This document shows, piece by piece, positions 1 to 7,855 of a stretch of 64,000 nucleotides of DNA (position 1 is the stretch's first letter; each line of letters begins with the position of its first letter). A program made the translations under genes and the position numbers. The stretch comes from an uncultured Alphaproteobacteria bacterium (GTDB lineage: Bacteria > Pseudomonadota > Alphaproteobacteria > HIMB59 > GCA-002718135): positions 1-64,000 of the forward strand of contig CACILT010000001.1 of NCBI GenBank assembly GCA_902587565.1, in the 5' to 3' direction. The notes below the pieces were generated by a model. It did not search any database, had not been told where the DNA came from, and saw only the letters and a program-made list of their open reading frames with translations.

Positions 1-1805
1 TCTCAAAAACAGGTGGTCACTTAGGAGCGGGGTTAGGTGTCGTTGAATTAACTGTAGCAATTCACTATGTTTTCAACACTCCACATGACAAGTTAATTTG
101 GGATGTAGGACATCAAGCGTATCCTCATAAAATTATAACAGGTAGAAAAAAAAATATTCAAACGCTGAGAAAAAAAGATGGAATATATGGCTTTGTTAGA
201 AGATCAGAAAGTGAATATGATCCATTTGGTACAGCTCATAGTTCAACAGCAGTTTCAGCAGGATTGGGAATAAAAGCTGCAAAAGATATAAATAAAGATA
301 ATTCAAAAGTTATATGTGTTGTTGGAGATGGTGCATTAAGTGCTGGCTTGGCATTTGAGGGCTTAAATAATGCTGGTGCCCAAAAAAAAGGTTTAATTGT
401 TATCCTTAATGATAATAAAATGTCAATTGATAAGCCGGTAGGTGCTATGAGCACCTATCTTACAAAGTTGCTATCATCTAAATCTTATTCAAGTTTAAGA
501 AATATTATAAAAAAAATTAGTAACACTTTTCCAAAAAATTTTAAGGAAACTCTTTCTAGAACTGAAGAATATTCTAAGGGGTTTATTTCCGGAGGTACTT
601 TATTTGAAGAATTAGGTTTTTATTATCTTGGGCCGATAGATGGGCATAACGTTAATAACTTGGTAAATGTTTTAGAAAATATTAGAGATAATAAGTTTGA
701 TAAACCAGTGTTTCTTCATTGTATAACTAAAAAAGGTAAAGGTTACAGTCCAGCAGAAAAATCAGAAGATAAATTTCATGGTGTAGAAAAGTTTAATATT
801 AATACAGGTAATTCAATTAAAAAAACAAATTTAAAATCTTACTCAAATGTCTTTGGAGAAAAACTTGTAAAACTTGCCGAAAATGATGAAAAAATTGTAG
901 CAATAACAGCTGCTATGATGTCTGGCACAGGATTAAAATTATTCCAACAAAATTTTGAAAAAAGATTTTTTGATGTTGGTATTGCTGAGCAACATGCTGT
1001 GACAATGGCAGCTGGATTAGCTACAGAGGGTTTCAAACCATTTGTTGCAATTTATTCAACATTTTTACAAAGAGCTTATGATCAAATCGTACATGATGTA
1101 GCGATTCAAAAATTACCTGTTAGATTTGCAATTGATAGAGCAGGGTTGGTAGGATCAGATGGTCCTACTCATGCTGGTTCATTTGATATTACTTTTTTAG
1201 CTACATTACCAAATTTTATACTAATGGCACCTAGCAATCAAAGAGAGTTATCTAATATGATAAATTTGTCTTGTGATATTAATGACAGACCATCTGCTTT
1301 TAGATTTCCAAGAGGGACAGGATCTGATGAATTATTTGATAATCAACCTACTGATATCAATATAGGAAAAGGATATATCTTAATTGAAGGAAATGATGTT
1401 GCTATCTTAAATTTGGGAACTAGATTAGAAAAATGTATTGAAGCGAGTAAGTTTCTAAATCAAAGTAATATTTATCCAACTATTGCAGATGCAAGATTTG
1501 CAAAACCACTAGATACACAATTAATTGACAATTTATTAAATAATCACAAGTATATTTTAACTATTGAAGAAGGATCTATAGGAGGATTTTCTTCACATTT
1601 GTTACATTATGTTCATAATATAAGATCAAAAAAGGATAATGTTGTAATAAAAAATTTGATTTTTCCAGATAGATTCGTTGAGCATATGACCCCTGATCAA
1701 CAGTATGAAGATATTCAAATGGATGCTGAGTCAATATTTAAAAAAGTTAATAGTTTTTATGAAAGTAAAATTATCGATATAAAAAATTTTAAATTAAAAC
1801 TTTAG
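1..1805 (+). CDS. dxs: 1-deoxy-D-xylulose-5-phosphate synthase, 5' end cut off by window
   Basis: It condenses pyruvate and glyceraldehyde 3-phosphate to DXP, the first step of the MEP isoprenoid pathway, and needs thiamine diphosphate and Mg. The ORF track begins at an internal ATG (264), but the frame is open to the window edge from base 3 and reads typical DXS sequence (KTGGHLGAGLGVVELTVA, DVGHQAYPHK), so about 600 residues are visible and only some 30-40 N-terminal residues are missing. The ThDP motif runs from GDGALSAGLAFE to NDN. The glutamate that activates ThDP is in GIAEQHAVTMAAG, and DRAGLVGSDGPTHAG is also present. Downstream panB follows on the same strand after 30 bases. DXP also feeds thiamine and pyridoxal synthesis. 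The pathway supplies the precursors used by the crt genes near 50 kb. Confidence 0.96.
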   Translation, partial: SKTGGHLGAGLGVVELTVAIHYVFNTPHDKLIWDVGHQAYPHKIITGRKKNIQTLRKKDGIYGFVRRSESEYDPFGTAHSSTAVSAGLGIKAAKDINKDNSKVICVVGDGALSAGLAFEGLNNAGAQKKGLIVILNDNKMSIDKPVGAMSTYLTKLLSSKSYSSLRNIIKKISNTFPKNFKETLSRTEEYSKGFISGGTLFEELGFYYLGPIDGHNVNNLVNVLENIRDNKFDKPVFLHCITKKGKGYSPAEKSEDKFHGVEKFNINTGNSIKKTNLKSYSNVFGEKLVKLAENDEKIVAITAAMMSGTGLKLFQQNFEKRFFDVGIAEQHAVTMAAGLATEGFKPFVAIYSTFLQRAYDQIVHDVAIQKLPVRFAIDRAGLVGSDGPTHAGSFDITFLATLPNFILMAPSNQRELSNMINLSCDINDRPSAFRFPRGTGSDELFDNQPTDINIGKGYILIEGNDVAILNLGTRLEKCIEASKFLNQSNIYPTIADARFAKPLDTQLIDNLLNNHKYILTIEEGSIGGFSSHLLHYVHNIRSKKDNVVIKNLIFPDRFVEHMTPDQQYEDIQMDAESIFKKVNSFYESKIIDIKNFKLKL

Positions 1806-1835
1806 TTCTTAATAAAAATTTAATTAAATTAAATA

Positions 1836-2621
1836 ATGAAAAAAATTAACATTTTACATAAAAGTTTTACTAAACCAATAAGCTGCTTAACAGCTTATTC
1901 CCCATCAATTGCTAATATTTTAGATGGAAAAATTGACTTAATTCTTGTTGGAGACTCCTTAGGATCAACTCTCTATGGAATGAAAAATACTCAAGAAGTT
2001 ACAATAGAGATGATGAAAAATCATGGGGCAGCAGTAAATAAAGTAGTTAATAAAAGTTTAAAGGTTTTAGATATGCCTTATAATACATATGAAAACAAAG
2101 TTGACGCATTAAAAAATGCAAAAATATTGTTAAATTGTTGTCAACCCGATTTATTGAAATTAGAAATTGATAAAAAAAAATTATTTATTTTAAAATACTT
2201 AGTAAGTAAAAAAATTAATATCATTTCACACATAGGTGTAACACCACAAAGCTTTAAAAACTTTAATAAAATTAAAATTTTAGGAAAAACTATTAGAGAA
2301 AAAAACTATTTGTTAAACCTAGCTAAAGAATCAGAAAAGCTTGGAGCAAAAGCAATTTTACTAGAATGCGTAACGACAGACACAGCTAAACTAATTACAG
2401 ATAGTATCTCAATACCGACTATAGGAATCGGTGCTTCAAAATTTTGTGATGGTCAAGTTTTAGTATTTGATGATCTAATAAACTTAACCACAAATAATAA
2501 AAAACCAAAATTTGTAAAAAATTATTTAAATTTTAATAAAATGGCTTCTGATGCAGTAAAAAAATATAACAAAGAAGTTAAGCTTAAAAAATTTCCAAGT
2601 ACAAAATTTAGCTATAGTTAG
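1836..2621 (+). CDS. panB: 3-methyl-2-oxobutanoate hydroxymethyltransferase
   Basis: It transfers a hydroxymethyl group from methylene-THF to 2-oxoisovalerate to give ketopantoate in pantothenate/CoA synthesis. Its 261 residues match the family length. Visible signatures are LTAYSPSIANILD at the N terminus, the Mg-binding LVGDSLGSTLYG, DMPYNTYE with the second aspartate, the catalytic glutamate in LLECV, and PTIGIGASKFCDGQVLV. Some usually conserved positions are altered: MKNHGAAVNKVV stands where most homologues have an HTxAVxRG-type stretch. The 3' end overlaps the convergent carbonic anhydrase stop by four bases. No panC is adjacent. Confidence 0.93.
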   Translation: MKKINILHKSFTKPISCLTAYSPSIANILDGKIDLILVGDSLGSTLYGMKNTQEVTIEMMKNHGAAVNKVVNKSLKVLDMPYNTYENKVDALKNAKILLNCCQPDLLKLEIDKKKLFILKYLVSKKINIISHIGVTPQSFKNFNKIKILGKTIREKNYLLNLAKESEKLGAKAILLECVTTDTAKLITDSISIPTIGIGASKFCDGQVLVFDDLINLTTNNKKPKFVKNYLNFNKMASDAVKKYNKEVKLKKFPSTKFSYS

Positions 2622-3250
2622 TCCAAATTTGTAAAAGAGTTATTATTATCTAAAAATTTTATCAAACCAGAATTGATTTGATACCATAAACCAATTATAT
2701 TTAATTTATTTTCATTTATTAATTTATTGATAAACTCATACTCACGTAAATTTCTAATTGATTGTTTTATATTTTCTTGTTCAAAAAATGTTAATTTTTG
2801 ATCTTCTGAAAGATCGCCTGGGATCTTACTGTAAATTTTACTTAAACAGCTTACCCACTTGTCTATATATTCAAAATTATTTACTTTTTTATTTTCTTTT
2901 ATTTTTTTATGATAATATTCAATGCCTCCACAATTTGAATGTCCTAATATAATCAAATTAGGGATCTTTAGAACCTTTAAACCGTATTCAATAGCTGATA
3001 ATGTTTGTATGTTTTCTTGTTTGTCATTTATTGATGGAATTATATTAGCGATATTTCGGTGTATAAAATAATCTCCAATTTTACCATCAAAAATAGTATT
3101 CTCAAGAATTCTAGAATCACAACAGGTAATAATTACAGCAATTGGTTTTTGAAGATTTCTGGAAGCTGTAATGTAAATTTCTTTATATTCCTCAAAAGTA
3201 TTGTTTTTCCAGTTTCGATATCTTTCAGTTAAAAATTTTGGTATTTCCAT
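2618..3250 (-). CDS. beta-class carbonic anhydrase
   Basis: A zinc enzyme that interconverts CO2 and bicarbonate, probably cytoplasmic because no signal peptide is seen. The zinc ligands of the beta class are present: the Cys-x-Asp-x-Arg motif (CCDSR, about residues 43-47) and the distal His-x-x-Cys in LGHSNCGG. HRNIAN and a helix with SAIEYGLKVL also fit the family. Its 210 residues are normal. It is transcribed divergently from dusA with about 40 bases between start codons and ends tail-to-tail with panB. A role in supplying bicarbonate to carboxylases is a family expectation; the sequence does not show it. Confidence 0.93.
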   Translation of the reverse strand: MEIPKFLTERYRNWKNNTFEEYKEIYITASRNLQKPIAVIITCCDSRILENTIFDGKIGDYFIHRNIANIIPSINDKQENIQTLSAIEYGLKVLKIPNLIILGHSNCGGIEYYHKKIKENKKVNNFEYIDKWVSCLSKIYSKIPGDLSEDQKLTFFEQENIKQSIRNLREYEFINKLINENKLNIIGLWYQINSGLIKFLDNNNSFTNLD

Positions 3251-3290
3251 AATGCTATTTTTTATAAAATTATCTATATATCAAATTTAT

Positions 3291-4265
3291 ATGAAAAAGG
3301 AAATTAGTAGAAAATTTTGTGTAGCTCCAATGATGGGTTACACAACGCCTTATGCAAGAAAACTTTATAGAATTCTATCTAATAATAGTTTTCTATTTAG
3401 TGAAATGATAGCAACAAAGACTTTAATATATTCTCAGAATAGAGAAAAAATAATCGATAATGATTTTAATAATCCAGTTGCACTTCAAGTAGGTGGTTCG
3501 GAAATTGACGAACTAAAAAAAGCTTCTAAAATTGCAATAAATTATAATTATGATGAAATTAATTTAAATGTAGGTTGTCCAAGTAAAGCTGTACAAAAAG
3601 GAAGTTTTGGTGCTTGCTTAATGCAAAATAAACAACTTGTTAGAAACTGTATTGAAGCATTACAAAACGATAGAATCGAAGCTACATTAAAGTGTAGGTT
3701 AGGATTAGGAAATAAATTAAATTATGAATTTTTTGAAGAATTTATAGATGAGATATCTAAAAGTGGTATTAGTGTTATTTATGTTCACGCAAGAAATGCC
3801 ATATTAAATGGTATAAGCCCTCAAGGAAATAGAACTATACCTCCACTCAATTATGATTATGTAAAAGAAATTAAAAAAAAATATCCTAAAATTACATTTA
3901 TATTAAATGGAGGAATAAATAATTTAAATATGGCAAAAGATCTCCTTAAGGAATTTGATGGTGTTATGGTAGGGCGTTTGATTAAAAATAACCCATTTAT
4001 TTTAAAAGAAGTAGATAAAAAAATTTTTGAAGAAAAAAATAAGTTTGTTGATGAGTCAATAATTAATAATTATTTTAATTATATAAAACCAAAAGTTGGT
4101 CTTGAATCTATTTTTAGATTATTAAGCCCTCTTTTAAATATCTTTTTTTCAATTCCTAATAGCAAGATATATAAGTCCAAAATTAATGAATATATGAAGA
4201 ATCAGAACATTAATTTAATAGAAGAGTTATTAATTAAATTTGTTAATGAAAAAAACCTAACTTAG
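3291..4265 (+). CDS. dusA: tRNA-dihydrouridine synthase, DusA type
   Basis: An FMN enzyme that reduces uridines in the tRNA D-loop. The track start at 3201 would run through the divergent carbonic anhydrase start. The ATG at 3291 gives MKKEISRKFCVAPMMGYTT, which matches the usual DusA N terminus, and a 324-residue protein. Signatures are APMMGYTT, SEMIATKTL, NVGCPSKAVQKGSFGACLM (both conserved cysteines), KCRLGLG, VHARNAILNGISP and the phosphate-binding FILNGGIN and GVMVGRLI. The C-terminal helical domain is present. DusA rather than DusB is suggested by ARNAILNGISP followed by NRTIPPLNYDYV. Confidence 0.92.
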   Translation: MKKEISRKFCVAPMMGYTTPYARKLYRILSNNSFLFSEMIATKTLIYSQNREKIIDNDFNNPVALQVGGSEIDELKKASKIAINYNYDEINLNVGCPSKAVQKGSFGACLMQNKQLVRNCIEALQNDRIEATLKCRLGLGNKLNYEFFEEFIDEISKSGISVIYVHARNAILNGISPQGNRTIPPLNYDYVKEIKKKYPKITFILNGGINNLNMAKDLLKEFDGVMVGRLIKNNPFILKEVDKKIFEEKNKFVDESIINNYFNYIKPKVGLESIFRLLSPLLNIFFSIPNSKIYKSKINEYMKNQNINLIEELLIKFVNEKNLT

Positions 4266-4269
4266 TTCA

Positions 4270-4800
4270 TTAATAAGGTATGTGATACGAAAAACTAAGT
4301 ACTTCAACTCCGGGATTTTTATCACCCAAGTTAGCGTTCGAAATATGACTAAAAGAAACCCCAATTCTGTTTTTATTTTTTAATTCATAACTTAACTCTA
4401 TTGAAGTTCTAAATTGAAGGTCGTTTCCTAGGTTTTTTCCTGACCCGTCATCATAGTAACCAGCACCAAAACTAGGTGTAAAATAGTATTTACTATTTTT
4501 CCGTTCAAATAATTCGCCCAAGTTGTCTTCGAAATAAACTCCAGCTAAAAGGTAAGAAGCTGAGTCATTAGTGTATTCAATACCAAAGAATGGCTTAAGG
4601 AAAAAGAAGTTGTCCTCTTTAGGACCTATCTCTAACAAAGAGTAATCCAGACGTCTTTCAAAACGTAAATCAGTTGCTGGATTTTTTTCAGATCCGTCAA
4701 ATTTTAAGTCATAAATTCCGATACCAAAAACATTCAAATCTTTTGAGTTTGCTACTATTGGAATTAACAAAGATATTATGAATATTCCTAAGAGTTTCAT
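4270..4800 (-). CDS. PagL-like lipid A 3-O-deacylase / acyloxyacyl hydrolase family outer-membrane protein
   Basis: PagL is an outer-membrane beta-barrel that removes the 3-O-linked acyl chain from lipid A. This 176-residue protein has a signal peptide (LLGIFIISLLIPIVANSK), alternating beta-strand segments and an aromatic C terminus (SYHIPY), as expected for a barrel. The catalytic triad pattern is visible: His and Ser in FSHISNAN, and a Glu 14 residues after the His in NPGVEVLSF. This is the same spacing as the PagL His126-Ser128-Glu140 triad known from Pseudomonas. It is the last gene of the leftward acnA-to-rpoH run, 30 bases after rpoH. The substrate is inferred from the family. Confidence 0.8.
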   Translation of the reverse strand: MKLLGIFIISLLIPIVANSKDLNVFGIGIYDLKFDGSEKNPATDLRFERRLDYSLLEIGPKEDNFFFLKPFFGIEYTNDSASYLLAGVYFEDNLGELFERKNSKYYFTPSFGAGYYDDGSGKNLGNDLQFRTSIELSYELKNKNRIGVSFSHISNANLGDKNPGVEVLSFSYHIPY

Positions 4801-4830
4801 ATCACTATTTTATTACTATTTAGTGAAGTA

Positions 4831-5697
4831 TCAAATAAAAAATTCTTTATTTTCTTGAGATATTTCCAATAAAGTTTTTTTGAGTTTTCCCAAAGCTTTT
4901 GTTTCGATTTGTCTTACTCTCTCTTTACTAATTTTAAGCATATGCCCTAGCTCATCAAGTGTAATACTTTTCTCTCTAAATTTTCTTAATTTAATGATTT
5001 TTTTTTCTCTTTCATTAAGAGTGTTTATCGCTTTATCTATGAGATCTTTTTTTACTTTTTTATCATTAATATTTTCAAAATTTTCTTCTGGATTTTCGCG
5101 TTCATCAGCTAATAGACTCATCAAATCATTTTCTGTTTCATTGTCTACTTTTTGATTGAGATGTAAATCACCGCCGGTAAGTCTTGACTCCATATTCTGA
5201 ACCTCAATTGATTTTACATTCAACATATTAGATACTTTATTTATTTCATTCTGACCCATATATTCACGAGATACATCGTTTATCTGTTGTTTAATTTTTT
5301 TTAAGTTAAAAAATAATGCTTTTTGTGATGCAGTCGAACCGGTTCTTACGACAGACCAGTTTTTAAGTATGTAGTCTTGAATAGATGCCCTAATCCACCA
5401 AGAAGCATAAGTAGACAGTCTAAAATCTTTAGAGGTATCAAATTTTTCAAGAGCATGCATTATACCTAAGACACCCTCGTGAATTAAATCATCAATGGGA
5501 AGACCATAACTTGAGTATTTTCTGGCATATGAAACTGCAAGTCTTAAATAGGCATTCAATATTTTTTGGAGGGCTTTTGGATTTTTATTATCCCTCCAAT
5601 CATTGATAAAAGTGAATTCTTCTTCTTTCTCTAGAATCGCTGCTTTTTTGGAGAAATCAATTAGCTTACTTGAAAAATATGCGTTAATTTTGCTCAT
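4831..5697 (-). CDS. rpoH: RNA polymerase sigma factor, RpoH (sigma-32) family
   Basis: An alternative sigma factor of the heat-shock/oxidative-stress class. Its 288 residues include region 2 (LIHEGVLGIMHALEKFD, RLSTYASWWIRASIQDYIL), the RpoH-specific box just after it (TASQKALFFNLKKIK), and region 4 with helix-turn-helix (TLDELGHMLKISKERVRQIE). The ATG at 5697 is the only start that keeps the N-terminal region 1.2. The N terminus and the SSYGLPIDDLIHEG stretch resemble RpoHII-type alphaproteobacterial proteins, but I cannot separate HI from HII without alignment. A TGATCC element overlaps the stop codon of the preceding gene (see regulatory entry). It lies downstream of carD and the phosphoesterase-like gene. 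Confidence 0.93.
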   Translation of the reverse strand: MSKINAYFSSKLIDFSKKAAILEKEEEFTFINDWRDNKNPKALQKILNAYLRLAVSYARKYSSYGLPIDDLIHEGVLGIMHALEKFDTSKDFRLSTYASWWIRASIQDYILKNWSVVRTGSTASQKALFFNLKKIKQQINDVSREYMGQNEINKVSNMLNVKSIEVQNMESRLTGGDLHLNQKVDNETENDLMSLLADERENPEENFENINDKKVKKDLIDKAINTLNEREKKIIKLRKFREKSITLDELGHMLKISKERVRQIETKALGKLKKTLLEISQENKEFFI

Positions 5698-5731
5698 ATT
5701 GATTTATACGTAGTATTTTCAATATGGATCA
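5698..5731 (-). promoter_or_regulatory. Candidate ECF11 (RpoE/ChrR-type) promoter of rpoH
   Basis: On the minus strand TGATCC (5731-5726) is followed after 15 bases by CGTATA (5710-5705), immediately before the rpoH ATG. TGATC is, as I recall it, the -35 core of the singlet-oxygen sigma factor RpoE of Rhodobacter, which transcribes rpoHII. The window also holds an RpoE/ChrR-like pair at 23 kb. The TGA of the motif doubles as the stop of the upstream gene, so part of the match is forced by coding. The resulting transcript would be nearly leaderless. Confidence 0.4.
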
Positions 5732-6541
5732 ATTATTTTCAAATAAATCTAAAATTTCTCCATTTTCATTAAAAATTCCGCATAAAATCCTCTTATTTGA
5801 TAGAGGTTGTTTAAATAGTGTGCAAACTATACTATCATTTAATGAACTAGTTTTATGATCATGACCAGATTGGTATCCTCTTACAATTTTCGAAAAAGTT
5901 GAATATGGTTTGTTGATTGTTGAAAAATTTTGGAAACCCCACCAAAAACAGTCATTTTGTGCAGATAAAGGCCTGGTTATATCAACTCCCCTATTAACAA
6001 ATAATATTTTTTTTGTACTGCTATATGCAGCGTGTTTGAGATTCAGGAAATATTGTTTGTGGCCAGGACAACTGCTTAATATTGAATTTAGCTTTGAAGC
6101 CCATCTTGATATAGAAATAGTTCCAGAAGTAGAAATGCTTCTAACTTCATTTTCACTGAAACCATATGAGTTGATAGAACTATTAACTCCGTGTTCAAAC
6201 ATCCACTTAAGTATTTCCTGAGGATTTGGTGCCAAATGAAGTTGTAGGAGTTTACTAAACATTTCTTCTTGAGCTCCTCTTAAAAAAATAATTTTGTTAG
6301 ATTTCAAGGTATGTTTTGCCATTAATTTAAAACGCAAATTTAAAACACTACTTAAAGTCTCTTTTGAATGCTGACCAAGACCAATAATATTTCCAAGGAA
6401 AATCAATACATCATCTTGATCAAAATTTTCAATTATAAATTTTTTAATTGAGTTAAAAGCTAATAAATTCGAATGAATTGAACCTATGGCCCATATTTTA
6501 TTTACATTTTTGATCTCAACAAAATTGCTTTTATTTTCCAA
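5729..6541 (-). CDS. Calcineurin-like phosphoesterase fold protein with degraded metal-binding motifs
   Basis: It resembles the metallophosphoesterase/serine-threonine phosphatase fold, but the signature motifs are degenerate. GDxHG is AIGSIHSNL, GDxVDRG is FLGNIIGLG, GNHE is LRGAQEEM, the active-site histidine loop is FVNRGVD, and only SGHDH near residue 230 is intact. Several metal ligands (Asp, Asp, Asn, His) are therefore missing, so phosphatase activity is doubtful. It could be a pseudo-enzyme that binds a partner or nucleotide. It has 270 residues and no signal peptide. It sits four bases after carD and 31 before rpoH, so a link to transcription control is plausible but unproved. Confidence 0.7.
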   Translation of the reverse strand: MENKSNFVEIKNVNKIWAIGSIHSNLLAFNSIKKFIIENFDQDDVLIFLGNIIGLGQHSKETLSSVLNLRFKLMAKHTLKSNKIIFLRGAQEEMFSKLLQLHLAPNPQEILKWMFEHGVNSSINSYGFSENEVRSISTSGTISISRWASKLNSILSSCPGHKQYFLNLKHAAYSSTKKILFVNRGVDITRPLSAQNDCFWWGFQNFSTINKPYSTFSKIVRGYQSGHDHKTSSLNDSIVCTLFKQPLSNKRILCGIFNENGEILDLFENN

Positions 6542-6545
6542 GATA

Positions 6546-7049
6546 CTATTTTTTATTTAAGATTTGTTCAATTTTTTCTGTAGACTGAAAATAGTCAGTT
6601 TTTTCAACTGCAGCAACCTCTCTTGCGAGACGCTCAATGGCAACTTGGAACATTTGTCTTTCACTGTAAGATTGTTCAGATTGACTATTCTTTCTAAATA
6701 AATCTCTTACAACTTCAGATATCTTAATTGGATCGCCTGAAAAAATTTTTGCTTCATATTCTTGTGCACGTCTACTCCACATAATGCGCCTAATTTTTGG
6801 TTTTAACTTTAAAGTTGAAAAGACTTCATCAATTATTTTTTTTGAAGATATTTTTCTTAAACCTACTTCTTTTTGCTTATCTAATGGAACTCTTATTACA
6901 AGTTTGGATTGTTCCATTTTAACAACATAAAATTTGGTTTTTATACTAGAAATTTCCATTGTCTCAATTTTCTCAATCTCACCAACACCATGTTTTGGAT
7001 AAACAACAACTTCACCAATTTTGAAATCATTTATTTTCTTTTTTTTCAT
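6546..7049 (-). CDS. carD: CarD/CdnL family RNA polymerase-binding transcriptional regulator
   Basis: CarD-family proteins bind the RNA polymerase beta subunit through an N-terminal Tudor-like domain and stabilise open complexes, often at rRNA promoters. The N-terminal domain is clear (IGEVVVYPKHGVGEIEKIE, then VIRVPLDK), followed by the helical C-terminal domain with the conserved IMWSRRAQEYEAKI segment. Its 167 residues are typical for Alphaproteobacteria. It starts directly after the fdxA stop with no spacer, an arrangement common in this class. Confidence 0.93.
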   Translation of the reverse strand: MKKKKINDFKIGEVVVYPKHGVGEIEKIETMEISSIKTKFYVVKMEQSKLVIRVPLDKQKEVGLRKISSKKIIDEVFSTLKLKPKIRRIMWSRRAQEYEAKIFSGDPIKISEVVRDLFRKNSQSEQSYSERQMFQVAIERLAREVAAVEKTDYFQSTEKIEQILNKK

Positions 7050-7382
7050 TTAACTTCCTGGTTTTTCACTAAAATGCTTTTCAAATTTATCTTTTACACT
7101 TTGCCATTTTTCAGCGTCTTTTGGAGGTTCTTTTTTTTCATTTATGTTTGGCCATATTTCTGAAAACTTTCTATTAATTTCTGCCCATTTCTCAATTCCA
7201 TCCTCTGTATCAGAAAGTATTGCTTCAACTGGACACTCTGGTTCGCAAACTCCACAATCAATACATTCGTCTGGATGGATTACCAACATATTTTCACCTT
7301 CATAAAAACAATCAACTGGACATACCTCCACGCAATCCATGTGTTTGCATTTTATACATTTTTCATCAACAACATAAGTCAT
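7050..7382 (-). CDS. fdxA: Ferredoxin FdxA (two-cluster 3Fe-4S/4Fe-4S type)
   Basis: A small soluble electron carrier. Two cysteine clusters are visible in the first 60 residues: [17 protein letters not shown] and [12 protein letters not shown]. The [18 protein letters not shown] stretch is characteristic of FdxA. Its 110 residues include the C-terminal extension usual in Alphaproteobacteria ([15 protein letters not shown]). It lies between the TerB-like gene (7 bases upstream) and carD (contiguous). Redox partners cannot be inferred from the sequence. Confidence 0.95.
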   Translation of the reverse strand: MTYVVDEKCIKCKHMDCVEVCPVDCFYEGENMLVIHPDECIDCGVCEPECPVEAILSDTEDGIEKWAEINRKFSEIWPNINEKKEPPKDAEKWQSVKDKFEKHFSEKPGS

Positions 7383-7389
7383 ATTAATA

Positions 7390-7833
7390 TTATTTTTTAT
7401 TTAGAGCTCTTTTTCTAGCATTTCCAGAATCTACATCAGAAATATAGAGTAACCCGGCAAGTCTTCTTATAAGATTTGACTCAAAATCATCAAGCTTGCC
7501 ATCGGATAGCACTATTTCCCATAAAGTTTGTATTAGATAAAGTTTTTTTTCGTTTGTAAAATTTTTATTAATAAATGATGTGTAACTATGAAGAGATTTT
7601 GAGTTGTCTTTATTATTTATTGCTTGATCTAAAACATCATTTACTTCATTTAAATCTTCATTAAAAGTGTTTACCAAACTTTCTTTAATTTTATTTAATT
7701 CAGTTTCATCTATATTGCCATCAGTATATGCAGCTTCAATCATCAATCCACATAATAATTCAAGATTTTTACTATCTGTTTTTTGATCAGTGGTAGTAGT
7801 AGTTTTTAAAATGTTTTTTAATAAATTTATCAA
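7390..7833 (-). CDS. TerB-like (tellurite-resistance/DjlA N-domain fold) protein
   Basis: A 147-residue all-helical protein with two acidic repeats typical of the TerB fold: [19 protein letters not shown] near residue 35 and [20 protein letters not shown] near residue 110. Such domains are thought to bind metal or nucleic acid. In many Alphaproteobacteria they occur as small free-standing proteins of unknown role. No signal peptide. It lies between a SUV3-like helicase and fdxA in a same-strand run. Tellurite resistance should not be assumed. Confidence 0.7.
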   Translation of the reverse strand: MINLLKNILKTTTTTDQKTDSKNLELLCGLMIEAAYTDGNIDETELNKIKESLVNTFNEDLNEVNDVLDQAINNKDNSKSLHSYTSFINKNFTNEKKLYLIQTLWEIVLSDGKLDDFESNLIRRLAGLLYISDVDSGNARKRALNKK

Positions 7834-7855
7834 TCTTATACCTATAAGTATACTA

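Noticed and set aside
3201-3290. Track start of the dusA ORF, giving 30 extra residues
   Set aside because: The extension is hydrophobic, overlaps the divergent carbonic anhydrase start and is not part of the DusA family; ATG 3291 fits.
7390-7833. Tellurite resistance function for the TerB-like gene
   Set aside because: No other ter genes are present; the domain alone does not indicate resistance.
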